Positions 7,456-16,691 are shown, numbered from the stretch's first letter. The stretch is 64,000 bases of DNA from RGIG3009 sp045596745 (GCA_045596745.1 JAZODA010000016.1:88785-152784), one strand, 5' to 3'. The notes: a model not told the origin generated them from the sequence alone. Numbers and translations: made by a program.

Positions 7456-8628
7456 TTATTCACTGCGAAGCGCCTCCACCGGCTGTAACCGCGAGGCTTT
7501 GTACGCCGGATATGCCCCGAACACCCCACCGACCAGCAACGAAAACAAAAACAACCCCAAAAACAGCGCCGTCGGTGTCGCCACCGCCACGCCAAATATA
7601 CGAAGCACCACGATAAGCAATGCCGCAGGAAGCATCCCGATTACCGCACCCGCCGCCGACAGCACCACCGCTTCCGCCAAAAACTCCAGCAGGATGCGCC
7701 TCCCCGTCGCGCCGATGGCTTTTTTGATGCCAATCTCCCGCGTGCGCTCCGACACGGCGGACAACATCGATGTGACAATGCCAAAACCGGAAACCAGAAG
7801 CGAAATGGCACTGATGGCTGTCAACACCAGCGCCACCACATCCACCAGTTGCTCCAGTCGATCCTTTTGTACCGCCAGATTATCGGTGCGAAACGGCGCG
7901 TCGCCGTCGTATCGCCTGTCAAGCACGCGTTCAATCCGCCGCTGCGCCACATCGGCCGTATCCGCCTGCACCCGCACCGCCACCTGGTCGAACGCCGTTT
8001 GTCCTGTCAAGTCACCCTGCGTGGTATACGGCATATACAACATACCCGGAATAAAGCTCGTCACATTCTGGAGCAGACTGCTCCCCGCTTCGGTGATTCC
8101 CACCACCGTCAACGTTTCGCCGTAATCCCCAAAACTTACCGTCACTTGTTTACCCACCACATTGGTGCGTCCGTAAAGCTCCCGCGCCACCGCTTCATCC
8201 AACACGCACACCCGCGCGGCGGTGCGCACGTCGCCGGGGGTGATAAGCCGACCATACAAGCGGCTCAGTGAAATCGCCTGGTCCGCACCGGCATCAATGC
8301 CGAACAACATCGAGCTTTGACTGTCGCCCACCGTCGACACTGTTCCCATTTGCACCATCAGCGGCATCGCGGACTCCACGCAAGAGAGGCGGCGAACATC
8401 GTCAAGCGTTTCCTCGCCGATGAGTTCACCGCCGCTGTCCGCCATAATCGACAGACCGTTGACACCCATATTGTCCAGTTCGTCATCCACCAGCTGCCTT
8501 CCCACCACACCGATGACCGACACCGTTGCTACCATCATCACACCAACCGCAATACCGATGACCGTCAGCGCGGTGCGGTTACGCTTTCGCAGCAAACTGC
8601 GGAATGCCCCTTTTATCAATTCACCCAT
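7456..8628 (-). CDS. MacB/FtsX-type ABC transporter permease
   Basis: This 390-residue permease has the MacB layout: an N-terminal span (residues 17-43, TALTVIGIAVGVMMVATVSVIGVVG), a long extracytoplasmic domain (about 45-255), then three spans in an FtsX domain with GIGIKKAIGATGRRIL in its coupling loop and a Tyr/Lys-rich end near AYPAYKASRLQPVEALRSE, the usual MacB C-terminus. It starts 3 nt after the adaptor gene. Such permeases export peptides, drugs or lipids with an ATPase and adaptor; no ATPase gene is adjacent. Confidence 0.9.
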   Translation of the reverse strand: MGELIKGAFRSLLRKRNRTALTVIGIAVGVMMVATVSVIGVVGRQLVDDELDNMGVNGLSIMADSGGELIGEETLDDVRRLSCVESAMPLMVQMGTVSTVGDSQSSMLFGIDAGADQAISLSRLYGRLITPGDVRTAARVCVLDEAVARELYGRTNVVGKQVTVSFGDYGETLTVVGITEAGSSLLQNVTSFIPGMLYMPYTTQGDLTGQTAFDQVAVRVQADTADVAQRRIERVLDRRYDGDAPFRTDNLAVQKDRLEQLVDVVALVLTAISAISLLVSGFGIVTSMLSAVSERTREIGIKKAIGATGRRILLEFLAEAVVLSAAGAVIGMLPAALLIVVLRIFGVAVATPTALFLGLFLFSLLVGGVFGAYPAYKASRLQPVEALRSE

Positions 8629-8631
8629 GAA

Positions 8632-9555
8632 TCATTCCACCTGCACCGCGAGGCGCTCTCCCGACAACCGTTCGGGTTCCTGTACAATCCGCGCACCGGA
8701 CGCCAACCCGGACACCACCAGCACACCCTCCTCGCACTCTTCGCCGAACTCGGGCACCACACGGGAGACGGTGTTGTCCTTTTCATTATATACATATATA
8801 TATTCGTTCCCCTCATCGTCCTGTGCAATACAGGTGTACGGCACAAGCAACGCTTCCTCAATCACATTAACCAACACACGCGCACGGGCGTTCAACCCCG
8901 CGCGCAGCGAATCGTCCAGCTCCTCTTCCCGCAGTGTCACCACCGCATCCACCACCGTTTCGGACGACGTGCCGATATATTCCTGATGCGCGCTGGACGC
9001 GATATGCGTCACCGTGCCGTGGTAACGCTCTTTGGCAAATGCCACGCCGCTGATTTCCACCTCTTGCCCCAAAGCGATGCGGGAGACGTACCTTTCACGA
9101 ACCACCACCGCAATGTGCACCGTGTTGCCGGAGGAAATGACCGCGCAGGGTTCTAAATTCGACGCAACCTGTCCCTCGCTGACCGAAAGCCCCGAGACCA
9201 CCCCCGACACCGGCGCTGTCACCTGTGTCGGAGCGGAACCCGACACCGCGCCACCGAGTTGCGCCAGCACCTGTTGTGTTGCCTCCTTGTCCACCGTAAA
9301 CAACACGTCACCCGCTTCCACGTATTGTCCCTCGCTGACAAACACCGTCTGCGCAATGCACGGCACGTCCACAAACACCTCGGCAACATCTGCCGAAGCG
9401 ACCTTGCCGGTACACTCTACCGTCTGCCGCACCGAGGACGACTCCACCGTCACCAATTCCACCGACTCCGTCTTGGGTGACAATCCTTGACGGAGCAACA
9501 GCGCTGCCGCTAACGCTACCGCTGTTCCCACCGCCAGCCACACATATTTTTTCAA
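8632..9555 (-). CDS. HlyD/RND-type efflux adaptor protein
   Basis: This 307-residue protein has an N-terminal membrane anchor (residues 4-22), a barrel-sandwich/lipoyl domain made of two halves (QTVFVSEGQYVEAGDVLFTVD and TAPVSGVVSGLSVSEGQVASN), then beta-barrel and membrane-proximal domains. The segment between the lipoyl halves is only about 20 residues (QQVLAQLGGAVSGSAPTQ), so the long coiled-coil hairpin of Gram-negative adaptors is missing, as is usual in Firmicutes. It lies directly upstream of the MacB-like permease and should work with it. Confidence 0.88.
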   Translation of the reverse strand: MKKYVWLAVGTAVALAAALLLRQGLSPKTESVELVTVESSSVRQTVECTGKVASADVAEVFVDVPCIAQTVFVSEGQYVEAGDVLFTVDKEATQQVLAQLGGAVSGSAPTQVTAPVSGVVSGLSVSEGQVASNLEPCAVISSGNTVHIAVVVRERYVSRIALGQEVEISGVAFAKERYHGTVTHIASSAHQEYIGTSSETVVDAVVTLREEELDDSLRAGLNARARVLVNVIEEALLVPYTCIAQDDEGNEYIYVYNEKDNTVSRVVPEFGEECEEGVLVVSGLASGARIVQEPERLSGERLAVQVE

Positions 9556-9643
9556 TCCGTTTCATCCTTTCCGGAAGTTGTTTTCGGTGTTAGTGTTTGA
9601 CGGATTGCCGAAAATATGAGGTAACAACGCGGTTTTAAAAAAC

Positions 9644-9671
9644 AAAAAAGCAGGCGTCAGCCTGCTTTTTT
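9644..9671 (-). terminator. Terminator after radA
   Basis: AGCAGGC and GCCTGCT form a stem flanked by A and T runs, 3 nt past the radA stop; the minus-strand copy ends in a T tract. Confidence 0.85.
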
Positions 9672-9673
9672 CG

Positions 9674-11023
9674 TCACAATTTTTCGTACGCTTCACGCAA
9701 GGTCGCGGCACCGACGATTTCAATCGGGTAGGTACCGGACAGTGTTTTCAGCGTATGCGCCGGCACGATTACGCGGGTAAACCCGAGTCGCGCTGCCTCG
9801 GCAATGCGTTGCTCCGCGCCTGAAACCGAGCGAAGTTCGCCGGCAAGACCAACCTCGCCAAACGCGACAACGCCCTCGTCCACCGGCTTATCCTTCAGAC
9901 TCGATACCAGCGAGAGCGCCACCGGCAAATCCGCCGCCGGCTCATCCAGCCGCAGACCGCCGATAACATTTAAATAGGTGTCCAGATTGGAGAAGAAGAA
10001 GCCGCACCGCTTTTCCAGCACCGCAAGCAACAACGCCAGACGGTTATTGTCAAATCCGGTTGCCATACGCCGCGGATTGCCGAAACCGGTCGGCGAAACC
10101 AAGCCTTGTACCTCCGCGAGCAGCGGGCGCGAGCCCTCCATCGTACAGGCAACACAGGTGCCGCTGACGTTTTTCGGGCGTCCCGACAACAGCATCAGCG
10201 AGGGGTTTTCCACTTCGTACAGGCCCTTGTCCCGCATTTCGAACACGCCGATTTCGTTGGTAGAACCGTAACGGTTCTTGGCACAGCGCAGCATGCGATA
10301 GTTGCTGTGCGGATCGCCCTCGAAATACAGCACACAGTCCACAATGTGTTCCATCACCTTGGGACCGGCAATCGCACCGTCTTTGTTGACGTGACCGACG
10401 ATAAACACCGGGATGTCCTCCCGCTTCGCCACACGCATCAACGCGCCGGTACATTCACGCACCTGCGTAACACTGCCGGGAGAGGACGAGATTTCCGCGA
10501 GGCTGACGGTCTGAATCGAGTCAACGATTACGATATCGGGCTTTTCCGACACCATCGCGTTGAGAATCACGTTCATATCGGTTTCGCAAAGCAACAGCAG
10601 CTCGCCGTTGTCGACGCCCAGTCGCTCGGCGCGCAGTTTAATCTGCCGCGCCGATTCTTCGCCCGAGGCGTACAAGACACGATAGCTTTGGCTGAGATGT
10701 CCGCAAATCTGCAAAAGCAGCGTGGATTTACCGATGCCCGGATCGCCGCCAATGAGCATCATACCACCGGGGACAATGCCGCCGCCAAGCACGCGATCGA
10801 GCTCGTTCATCCCGGTGGGATACCGCGTCTCCGCTTGCGTGTCGATGGCATCAATGCGGCAGACGTCCGCCTTAGCACCGGTCGACGCGCCGCCGCGAGT
10901 CGGCACAATCACCTCTTCGCTCAGCGTGTTCCACTCACCGCACTGCGGACACCGTCCCGACCATTTCGGAAACTGGCCGCCGCATTCGGTACAAATATAA
11001 ATGTTTTTCTGTTTTCCTGCCAT
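9674..11023 (-). CDS. radA: DNA repair protein RadA (Sms)
   Basis: RadA is a RecA-like DnaB-type helicase that helps branch migration in recombination. The 449-residue protein has the N-terminal zinc finger CTECGGQFPKWSGRCPQCGEW (first 28 residues), Walker A GGDPGIGKST, Walker B DIVIVDSIQT, the RadA-specific KNRYGSTNEIG motif, and a C-terminal Lon-protease-like domain without a peptidase site. It is the third gene of the run with the membrane protein at 11783 and the amidase at 11046. Confidence 0.97.
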   Translation of the reverse strand: MAGKQKNIYICTECGGQFPKWSGRCPQCGEWNTLSEEVIVPTRGGASTGAKADVCRIDAIDTQAETRYPTGMNELDRVLGGGIVPGGMMLIGGDPGIGKSTLLLQICGHLSQSYRVLYASGEESARQIKLRAERLGVDNGELLLLCETDMNVILNAMVSEKPDIVIVDSIQTVSLAEISSSPGSVTQVRECTGALMRVAKREDIPVFIVGHVNKDGAIAGPKVMEHIVDCVLYFEGDPHSNYRMLRCAKNRYGSTNEIGVFEMRDKGLYEVENPSLMLLSGRPKNVSGTCVACTMEGSRPLLAEVQGLVSPTGFGNPRRMATGFDNNRLALLLAVLEKRCGFFFSNLDTYLNVIGGLRLDEPAADLPVALSLVSSLKDKPVDEGVVAFGEVGLAGELRSVSGAEQRIAEAARLGFTRVIVPAHTLKTLSGTYPIEIVGAATLREAYEKL

Positions 11024-11045
11024 GTTTCTGCTCCCCTTTGAAGGA

Positions 11046-11741
11046 TCAAAAATAGGTCATCACACCCGCGGCGACCGCAAAAGCCATCTGCCGCTGATAG
11101 GTCTCGGTCTTCAGTTTGGCAAGCTCTGCTTCGTTGGACAAAAACCCGCATTCCACCAAAATCATCGGTCGTGTGGTCTTATCCAACAGATAAATATCCG
11201 ACGTCCCCTGCTTCAACTCTCGTGTGTTTTCCGGCTGAAGCAACGTAATTACCTGTTCGCGCACACTCTCCGCCAACACCCGACTTTCGCTGTGATTAGC
11301 GGAATAAAACACCTGCGTTCCGTAATATTGCGCCTCTGAAAACTTGTTTTGATGGACGCTCACCGTCAGTTCCGCCGCCTCGACCATCGCCAGACGGTTA
11401 TGAATGTCGCTAACCTTGCGTTCGCGCAGGGTATCCCCTTCGGTGTTCAGCATCACATCGCTCGTTCGGGTCATTTCCACCGAAAAACCCATCACGGTGA
11501 GTACATCCCGAAGCGGCAACGACACACGCAGGTTCAATTCTTTCTCCATCGTGCCGTCTGCGGCAGACGCGCCGCCATCGGCACCGCCGTGGCCGGGGTC
11601 AATCAGAATGCGCGGAGATTTGTCATACACCGCTTGCACCGTACGGCGCGCGGTCACACCCCACGCCAGTGTCAGCATCAGCAGTCCACACAAAAGTACA
11701 ATGGCAACATCGGTTGCCGTAGAACGAAATTGCCGTTTCAA
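11046..11741 (-). CDS. cwlD: N-acetylmuramoyl-L-alanine amidase, CwlD type
   Basis: An Amidase_3 zinc enzyme that cleaves the MurNAc-L-Ala bond; CwlD members make muramic lactam in spore cortex. It has a signal-anchor (residues about 9-30), then DPGHGGADGG (first His), KELNLRVSL (Glu), VSVHQNKFSEAQYYGTQVFY (second His, with the CwlD-like QYYG segment), and ILVECGFLSNEAEL (catalytic Glu). I chose the TTG at 11741 because GGAGG lies 7 nt upstream and it places the signal-anchor at the N-terminus; the longer frame reads into the preceding gene. Product 231 aa. The cortex role is inferred from resemblance and from sporulation genes nearby. Confidence 0.88.
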   Translation of the reverse strand: MKRQFRSTATDVAIVLLCGLLMLTLAWGVTARRTVQAVYDKSPRILIDPGHGGADGGASAADGTMEKELNLRVSLPLRDVLTVMGFSVEMTRTSDVMLNTEGDTLRERKVSDIHNRLAMVEAAELTVSVHQNKFSEAQYYGTQVFYSANHSESRVLAESVREQVITLLQPENTRELKQGTSDIYLLDKTTRPMILVECGFLSNEAELAKLKTETYQRQMAFAVAAGVMTYF

Positions 11742-11782
11742 GCACACCCCTCCCCTGCATACATACGCAGAGGAATCGGTGA

Positions 11783-12394
11783 TTATCGCAGATTGCGCTT
11801 TTTCGAGGACTTGTTTTTGTACATCAGTTTCTGCGCAAAGGTGAACTGGCGGTATCCGATATAGTACGAGCCCCACGAAACCAGCAGAATCACCAGCGTC
11901 GGAATCAGCGACAAGAAAATGCCGACAAGCGAAATGTCCGAAGCCGGCACACTCCACACCGTACCCATCGACCAGGCGATAATCGGGTACAGCGCAAAAT
12001 TGGCGGCACGATACACCATCACATACTGCGGCCAGAAGCCGATAAACTTTTCGGCGAGCAGCACCACAAAAGCAAGCAACGACGGAATAATCGCAATCAG
12101 ACCCACTTTCAGTCCCAGATGCGGGTCGCCCTCAGCACCGCCGAACATCACAGGGCCACCGTCCTTGTCACCCTGCTTCCACATTTCGGCATACACAATG
12201 GTCAGACACAGAAAGCCCTGAATAATCAACGCCAAAAAATTGGTAAGGAACGACTCGCTCGCCGTTGCCTCGCTGCCGGGGGAAATCGCCAGCATAATGA
12301 TGCCCACCGAGAAGTACATAAACGTTCCCATTACCGTTGCCAGCACACAGCGACCGTAAAGTTTCGCCGCGCGTTTAATCAAATCGTTTTTCAT
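11783..12394 (-). CDS. Membrane protein of unknown function
   Basis: I do not recognise this 203-residue protein. It has five hydrophobic segments (about residues 17-37, 49-68, 94-113, 122-145 and 155-177) and a basic C-terminal tail ending KNKSSKKRNLR. There is no signal peptide and no catalytic motif I can name. It is the first gene of the run that continues into cwlD (41 nt later) and radA, under a good promoter. The link with cwlD hints at an envelope or sporulation role, which is inference only. Confidence 0.8.
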   Translation of the reverse strand: MKNDLIKRAAKLYGRCVLATVMGTFMYFSVGIIMLAISPGSEATASESFLTNFLALIIQGFLCLTIVYAEMWKQGDKDGGPVMFGGAEGDPHLGLKVGLIAIIPSLLAFVVLLAEKFIGFWPQYVMVYRAANFALYPIIAWSMGTVWSVPASDISLVGIFLSLIPTLVILLVSWGSYYIGYRQFTFAQKLMYKNKSSKKRNLR

Positions 12395-12418
12395 AATGCG
12401 TCACCTCGTATGTCTCTT

Positions 12419-12448
12419 ATGATATCACACGCCAAAAGAGGTTGTCAA
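12419..12448 (-). promoter_or_regulatory. Promoter of the membrane protein-cwlD-radA operon
   Basis: TTGACA (12443-12448), an 18-bp spacer and TATCAT (12419-12424), reading left. Confidence 0.75.
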
Positions 12449-12471
12449 CGGCGGTGCATCTAAAAAACAAA

Positions 12472-12497
12472 GCAGGCGCACCGTGCGGTGCGCCTGC
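12472..12497 (-). terminator. Terminator after gapA
   Basis: GCAGGCGCACC and GGTGCGCCTGC form an 11-bp stem with a 4-nt loop, 20 nt past the gap stop, followed on the minus strand by TTTGTTTTTTAG. Confidence 0.9.
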
Positions 12498-12517
12498 CGT
12501 TTACTCTGTGAGTGAGA

Positions 12518-13531
12518 TTAGCCCAGCTCAGCGAAGTACTTGATGGTGCGGACCATCTGGCTGGTGTAGGAGTTCTCGTTGTCGTACCAGGACACGACCT
12601 GAACCTGATAGGTCTCTTCGTCGATCTTGGTAACCATGGTCTGGGTCGCATCGAACAGCGAACCATAGGTGATGCCGACAACGTCGGAGGACACAATCTG
12701 ATCCTCGTTGTAACCATAGGAAGCGGAAGCGGCAGCCTTCATCGCAGCGTTGATGCCTTCCTTGGTGACACCCTTGCCCTTAACGACAGCCACCAGGATG
12801 GTGGTGGAACCGGTGGTAACCGGCACGCGCTGAGCGGAACCGATCAGCTTGCCGTTGAGCTCGGGGATAACCAGACCGATCGCCTTCGCAGCGCCGGTGG
12901 AGTTGGGAACGATGTTGGCAGCGCCGGCGCGGGCACGACGGAGGTCGCCCTTGCGGTGCGGGCCGTCCAGGATCATCTGATCACCGGTGTAAGCATGCAC
13001 GGTGGTCATGATACCGCTCTGGATAGCAGCATACTCGTTCAGAGCCTTCGCCATAGGAGCGAGGCAGTTGGTGGTGCAGGAAGCAGCGGAGATGATCTTG
13101 TCCTCTTTGGTCAGGGTGTTCTCATTCACGCTGTACACGATGGTGGGCAGGTCGTTGCCGGCAGGAGCCGAGATAACAACCTTCTTCGCGCCGGCATCGA
13201 TGTGAGCCTGGGACTTCGCCTTGGAAGCGAAGAAACCGGTGCACTCCAGCACGACGTCCACGCCGATCTTTGCCCAGGGCAGGTTGGCGGGATCTTTCTC
13301 GGCCAGGATCTCGATCTTCTTACCGTCGACGGTGATCGAGGTCTCGTCCGCTTCGACGGTGTGACCGTCGTAACGGCCCTGAGCCGTATCATACTTCAGC
13401 AAGTGAGCCAGCATCTCGGGGCTGGTGAGGTCGTTGATCGCGACGATCTCATAACCCTCAGCGCCAAACATCTGACGGAACGCCAGACGGCCGATGCGGC
13501 CAAAACCGTTGATTGCTACTTTAACTGCCAT
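12518..13531 (-). CDS. gapA: Glyceraldehyde-3-phosphate dehydrogenase, type I
   Basis: It catalyses NAD-dependent oxidative phosphorylation of glyceraldehyde-3-phosphate in glycolysis. The 337-residue product starts MAVKVAINGFGRIGRLAFR (Rossmann NAD site), has the catalytic ISAASCTTNCLAPMAKAL with Cys then His in TTVHAYTGDQ, and ends WYDNENSYTSQMVRTIKYFAELG. The start at 13531 has GGAGG 12 nt upstream and matches the family; longer frames add unrelated sequence. Unlike in many Firmicutes it is not next to pgk, which lies 30 kb away across the origin. Confidence 0.98.
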   Translation of the reverse strand: MAVKVAINGFGRIGRLAFRQMFGAEGYEIVAINDLTSPEMLAHLLKYDTAQGRYDGHTVEADETSITVDGKKIEILAEKDPANLPWAKIGVDVVLECTGFFASKAKSQAHIDAGAKKVVISAPAGNDLPTIVYSVNENTLTKEDKIISAASCTTNCLAPMAKALNEYAAIQSGIMTTVHAYTGDQMILDGPHRKGDLRRARAGAANIVPNSTGAAKAIGLVIPELNGKLIGSAQRVPVTTGSTTILVAVVKGKGVTKEGINAAMKAAASASYGYNEDQIVSSDVVGITYGSLFDATQTMVTKIDEETYQVQVVSWYDNENSYTSQMVRTIKYFAELG

Positions 13532-13565
13532 AACTAAATTCCTCCAATTATTATAATCTTGTATT

Positions 13566-13594
13566 ATCTTACCACCGTTTGCACGGTTTTTCAA
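13566..13594 (-). promoter_or_regulatory. Possible gapA promoter
   Basis: TTGAAA (13589-13594), 17 bp, TAAGAT (13566-13571). A second TATAAT (13550-13555) lies closer to the gene but has no clear -35. Confidence 0.4.
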
Positions 13595-13632
13595 GAACTT
13601 TGGTAAATTTTTAGCGGTTATCTTCGCTTTTT

Positions 13633-14658
13633 TTACGATTTGCGGTTGATGATGTTGATGATAACATCTTCCAGTTCCATCGGCTGACGTTCATCCGCCG
13701 AGACCACCGGGAAATCTTCCTCGTCCTCTTCCTCGCCGCTGTCGTTCGAAAAAGCGTCCATATCCAGAATGAACTCCGCCACATCGTCCTCGACAGGCAC
13801 AGCCTCTTCGGGTTCTTCTTCCTCTTCCTCGTTTTCGGGTTCGGGCAACGGAGCGGCCACAATCTGCTGCACCGCAAACGCGCCTGCCAGCAACGCCAGC
13901 GCCGCATCGGGAGCGGTAAGCAGCAACGTGCCGGAGAAGAGCTCGGCATCCTGGAACAGATACGCGCCAAAGCGGGTCATACAGGAAACCAGACCCAGCA
14001 TCGCCGTCGCAAGTGCGACAGGCACGGCAAAACGCGGTGCTTTTTCCTCCACACCGGAGGTGTAGCGCGCAAAGGTCAGCAAGAACAGCATTTCAAACAG
14101 CAACAACGCCGTTTCGGTCACACTGCGATAGCGGTTGACCGCGCTGGCAAGCGATGTGATGTACCACAAAAGGCGTGTCCACATCCAGACCACCGGCAGA
14201 AGCGCCAGCACACCGAACGCGGCACGATCGGTGCGGCGGTTGAAGCACCACCGAACCGCTGTAAACAGGAAAAACACGCTGCCGAGCGCAGCCGAAACAA
14301 TCATAACGACCGTGATGCCCTGATTCAGCGACGTCGCCGTTACCGGCTGCGGGTAGGGATACACGTTGTCGCCCAAATCCACGAGCGAGCTGATTGCATA
14401 CACCAGCAGCGAAGCGCCTGCCCAGGCGGAAGCTGCCGACATCAGAAATGCCAAACGCCCTTCCGACACGATGGTGCGCCGCGGTTGCATACCGCAAAGG
14501 AGGAACATCGCCACCAGCGACAACGCGATAACAAACAGCGTCGCGGTGTACAGCCCGTTTTCCGCCGTACCGGCAGGGGTCCACACCAGACGCATAACCG
14601 TCAGCGCCACGCCCATCACTGCCGCCACAATCAGCGCGACACGATACCGAAGCTGCAT
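13633..14658 (-). CDS. Polytopic membrane protein with acidic tail, unknown function
   Basis: The 341-residue product has about eight hydrophobic segments over residues 5-270, then an extremely acidic cytoplasmic-type tail (EEEEEEPEEAVPVEDDVAEF, then EEEDEEDF) that ends NIINRKS. I do not recognise the family. The ATG at 14658 is chosen because GGAGG sits 8 nt upstream; two earlier ATG/near-ATG codons are too close to it. It stands alone between gapA and spoIID. The tail resembles the acidic extension on Lgt in composition only. Confidence 0.8.
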   Translation of the reverse strand: MQLRYRVALIVAAVMGVALTVMRLVWTPAGTAENGLYTATLFVIALSLVAMFLLCGMQPRRTIVSEGRLAFLMSAASAWAGASLLVYAISSLVDLGDNVYPYPQPVTATSLNQGITVVMIVSAALGSVFFLFTAVRWCFNRRTDRAAFGVLALLPVVWMWTRLLWYITSLASAVNRYRSVTETALLLFEMLFLLTFARYTSGVEEKAPRFAVPVALATAMLGLVSCMTRFGAYLFQDAELFSGTLLLTAPDAALALLAGAFAVQQIVAAPLPEPENEEEEEEPEEAVPVEDDVAEFILDMDAFSNDSGEEEDEEDFPVVSADERQPMELEDVIINIINRKS

Positions 14659-14836
14659 ACACATATTCCTCCTTTCTTTACACATACGTTTTCATTCTAC
14701 CACAATTTTTCCGAAAATCAACTGCACGACGCCAGTTTTTATAAAAAAGCCTGCCGAAGCGGTCTTTTTTGCACGGTCTATACATAAAAATAAGATTGTC
14801 CGCGCTTGTCCCAACCACAACTCGGGAGGATTTACG

Positions 14837-15835
14837 ATGAAAACCTATGCCGCGCTGTGCGCTTTATGCTACGTTTTGTTTTTGCTGTTGCCCTTGCCCA
14901 CGCTGAAACTGCCAAGCAGGACAAGCGACCCCTCCACCGTGACAACCGTTACCACGACCGCACCGACAACCAAACCGACCGCCCTCCCCGATAACCGGGA
15001 AGAGGAATCTGCCGCGGTGTTCCGCGTACTGGACGCCTCCGCCGGCGTGGTATACACCTTTGAAGAGCGGGACTTCCTCATTTACACCGTCGCCGCGGAA
15101 ATGCCTGCCTCCTATCCGCCCGAAGCGCTCAAAGCCCAGGCGGTTGCCTCATACACCTATTACTCCTACCAGCGAAATCGCAACGCCGCAGGCGTGGACG
15201 GCGCAGATTTTTCCGATGTTCCGGGGGATTTCCCCACCGCCTATACAACGCAAGCCTTGCGGGAGTTGTGGGGCGACTCGTACGACCGCTATCTTCAGAA
15301 AATCGCCGACGCGGTGGATTCGGTGTTCGGCGAGCGGCTGTTATACGACAACAAACCGATTTTCGCCGCCTACCACAGCTGTAACACCGGTCAGACCGAG
15401 GATGCCAAAACCGTGTGGGGCGTAGATTATACGTATCTTCGTTCGGTTGCCAGCAGCGGTGATACCCTGTCGCCGAAATATCGCTCCTCCGTGACAATCA
15501 GCGACAAAGACTTCGCCGCCGCCTTTCCCAAACAAAACCTCAGCGGCGATGCCGCCGCTTGGATTAGCGGCACCCCCGCCGTTTCGGCGGCCGGCACGGT
15601 AACCGCCATCACCATCGGCGGCACCACCTTTTCGGGGCGCGAGGTGCGCTCCGCGCTGGGACTGCGTTCCGCCTGCTTCACCGTCACGCACGGCAAGGAC
15701 GGATTCACGTTCACCGTTACCGGCTACGGTCACGGTGTGGGAATGAGCCAGTACGGCGCGAAAGAAATGGCAGACCGTGGATTCACCTACGACGAGATAC
15801 TTACTCATTATTATACCGGTGTCACCCTGGGGTAA
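14837..15835 (+). CDS. spoIID: Stage II sporulation protein D (SpoIID/LytB family lytic transglycosylase)
   Basis: SpoIID is the peptidoglycan lytic transglycosylase of the SpoIIDMP complex that drives engulfment. The 332-residue protein has an N-terminal signal-anchor (residues 4-24), a Thr/Pro-rich linker (about 30-55), then the catalytic domain with AAEMPASYPPEALKAQAVASYTY (the catalytic Glu is in AAEMP), AAYHSCNTGQTEDAKTVWG (substrate/zinc region) and GYGHGVGMSQYGAKEMADRG. The ATG at 14837 follows GGGAGGA by 7 nt. It is the best single indicator of a spore former in this window. It transcribes against the direction of its neighbours. Confidence 0.95.
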   Translation: MKTYAALCALCYVLFLLLPLPTLKLPSRTSDPSTVTTVTTTAPTTKPTALPDNREEESAAVFRVLDASAGVVYTFEERDFLIYTVAAEMPASYPPEALKAQAVASYTYYSYQRNRNAAGVDGADFSDVPGDFPTAYTTQALRELWGDSYDRYLQKIADAVDSVFGERLLYDNKPIFAAYHSCNTGQTEDAKTVWGVDYTYLRSVASSGDTLSPKYRSSVTISDKDFAAAFPKQNLSGDAAAWISGTPAVSAAGTVTAITIGGTTFSGREVRSALGLRSACFTVTHGKDGFTFTVTGYGHGVGMSQYGAKEMADRGFTYDEILTHYYTGVTLG

Positions 15836-15849
15836 TTGTTCCTTTTTTG

Positions 15850-15878
15850 TTGATTCCACCGCCGTTTCGTGTTACACT
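15850..15878 (+). promoter_or_regulatory. Promoter of the Nif3-like gene
   Basis: TTGATT (15850-15855), 17 bp, TACACT (15873-15878), 21 nt before the start codon. Confidence 0.6.
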
Positions 15879-15899
15879 GGATGGCAGAGGTGATGGAGA

Positions 15900-16691
15900 A
15901 TGAAAGCCTTTGAACTGATGAACGCCTTGTATGCCCTGCGAAAGAGCGAGGCGGAAAACACCGTCGACTGCATCAAAGCAGGCAATGAGAACTGCGAGGT
16001 TCACCGCGTAGCTGTGTCGATGTTTGCGACACCCGATGTCATCCACGCCGCTTCCAACTGGGGCGCACAACTGCTCATCGTACACGAGCCTACCTATTAT
16101 AATCATCGCGACGATCGTGACCCCGAAAACGTCGTGGCAGAGATGAAGCGCCGCTTGCTCGAGCAAAGCGGACTGGCGCTGTATCGTTTCCACGATTATG
16201 CCCATCGGATGATTCCCGACCTGATTTACGAGGGCGAGAAGCAATGGCTGGGACTGGACGGTGCGGAAACCGTTTCCGAGTTCGGCAAACGCCGCATCGT
16301 GCTGGATACGCCGATTACCCCACGTGAAATGGCTCTGCGGATTCAGGAAAAACTGCATATTGCCCATCCCCGCATCTGCGGCACGCTGGATAAACCCATC
16401 ACCACCGTTTCCTGTTGCTTCGGCACGCCGGCTATGTTGTTCGAAGAACTGCGCAGTCCGACTTCGGAACTGGTGCTCACGGGAGAAGCGTGCGAATGGG
16501 CGCTCGGCGAGTACGCCCGCGATGCCGACCAGCTCGGCATCACCAAATCGCTCATCATTATGGGACATATCGGCTCAGAACGAGACGGGATGCAGCTGCT
16601 TGCCACCCGCATCCCCACAATGTTCCCGGTGGAAGCGCAGTATTTCGAATGCGGCGAGGTTTATTCCTACGCCGAAACGCTCCGAAAATAA
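15900..16691 (+). CDS. Nif3-like dinuclear metal-centre protein (DUF34)
   Basis: The 263-residue product belongs to the NIF3 family, hexameric toroids that bind two metal ions; members have been linked to GTP cyclohydrolase-like or metal-insertion roles, none settled. Visible family features are the N-terminal LLIVHEPTYYNHRDD, where the usual HH motif appears as a single His followed by Glu, the central YRFHDYAHRMIPD, and the late LIIMGHIGSERDGM with the second His/Glu metal ligands. GAGGTGATGGAG precedes the ATG. It has its own promoter and a strong shared terminator. Confidence 0.85.
   Translation: MKAFELMNALYALRKSEAENTVDCIKAGNENCEVHRVAVSMFATPDVIHAASNWGAQLLIVHEPTYYNHRDDRDPENVVAEMKRRLLEQSGLALYRFHDYAHRMIPDLIYEGEKQWLGLDGAETVSEFGKRRIVLDTPITPREMALRIQEKLHIAHPRICGTLDKPITTVSCCFGTPAMLFEELRSPTSELVLTGEACEWALGEYARDADQLGITKSLIIMGHIGSERDGMQLLATRIPTMFPVEAQYFECGEVYSYAETLRK

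Noticed and set aside
14746..14771. Terminator-like A/T-flanked dyad before spoIID
   Set aside because: The stem has several mismatches and there is no gene ending nearby on either strand.
14750..14800. A sigma-E promoter for spoIID
   Set aside because: ATACATAAAAATAAGATTG has some resemblance, but I could not place both the -35 and -10 elements at acceptable spacing.
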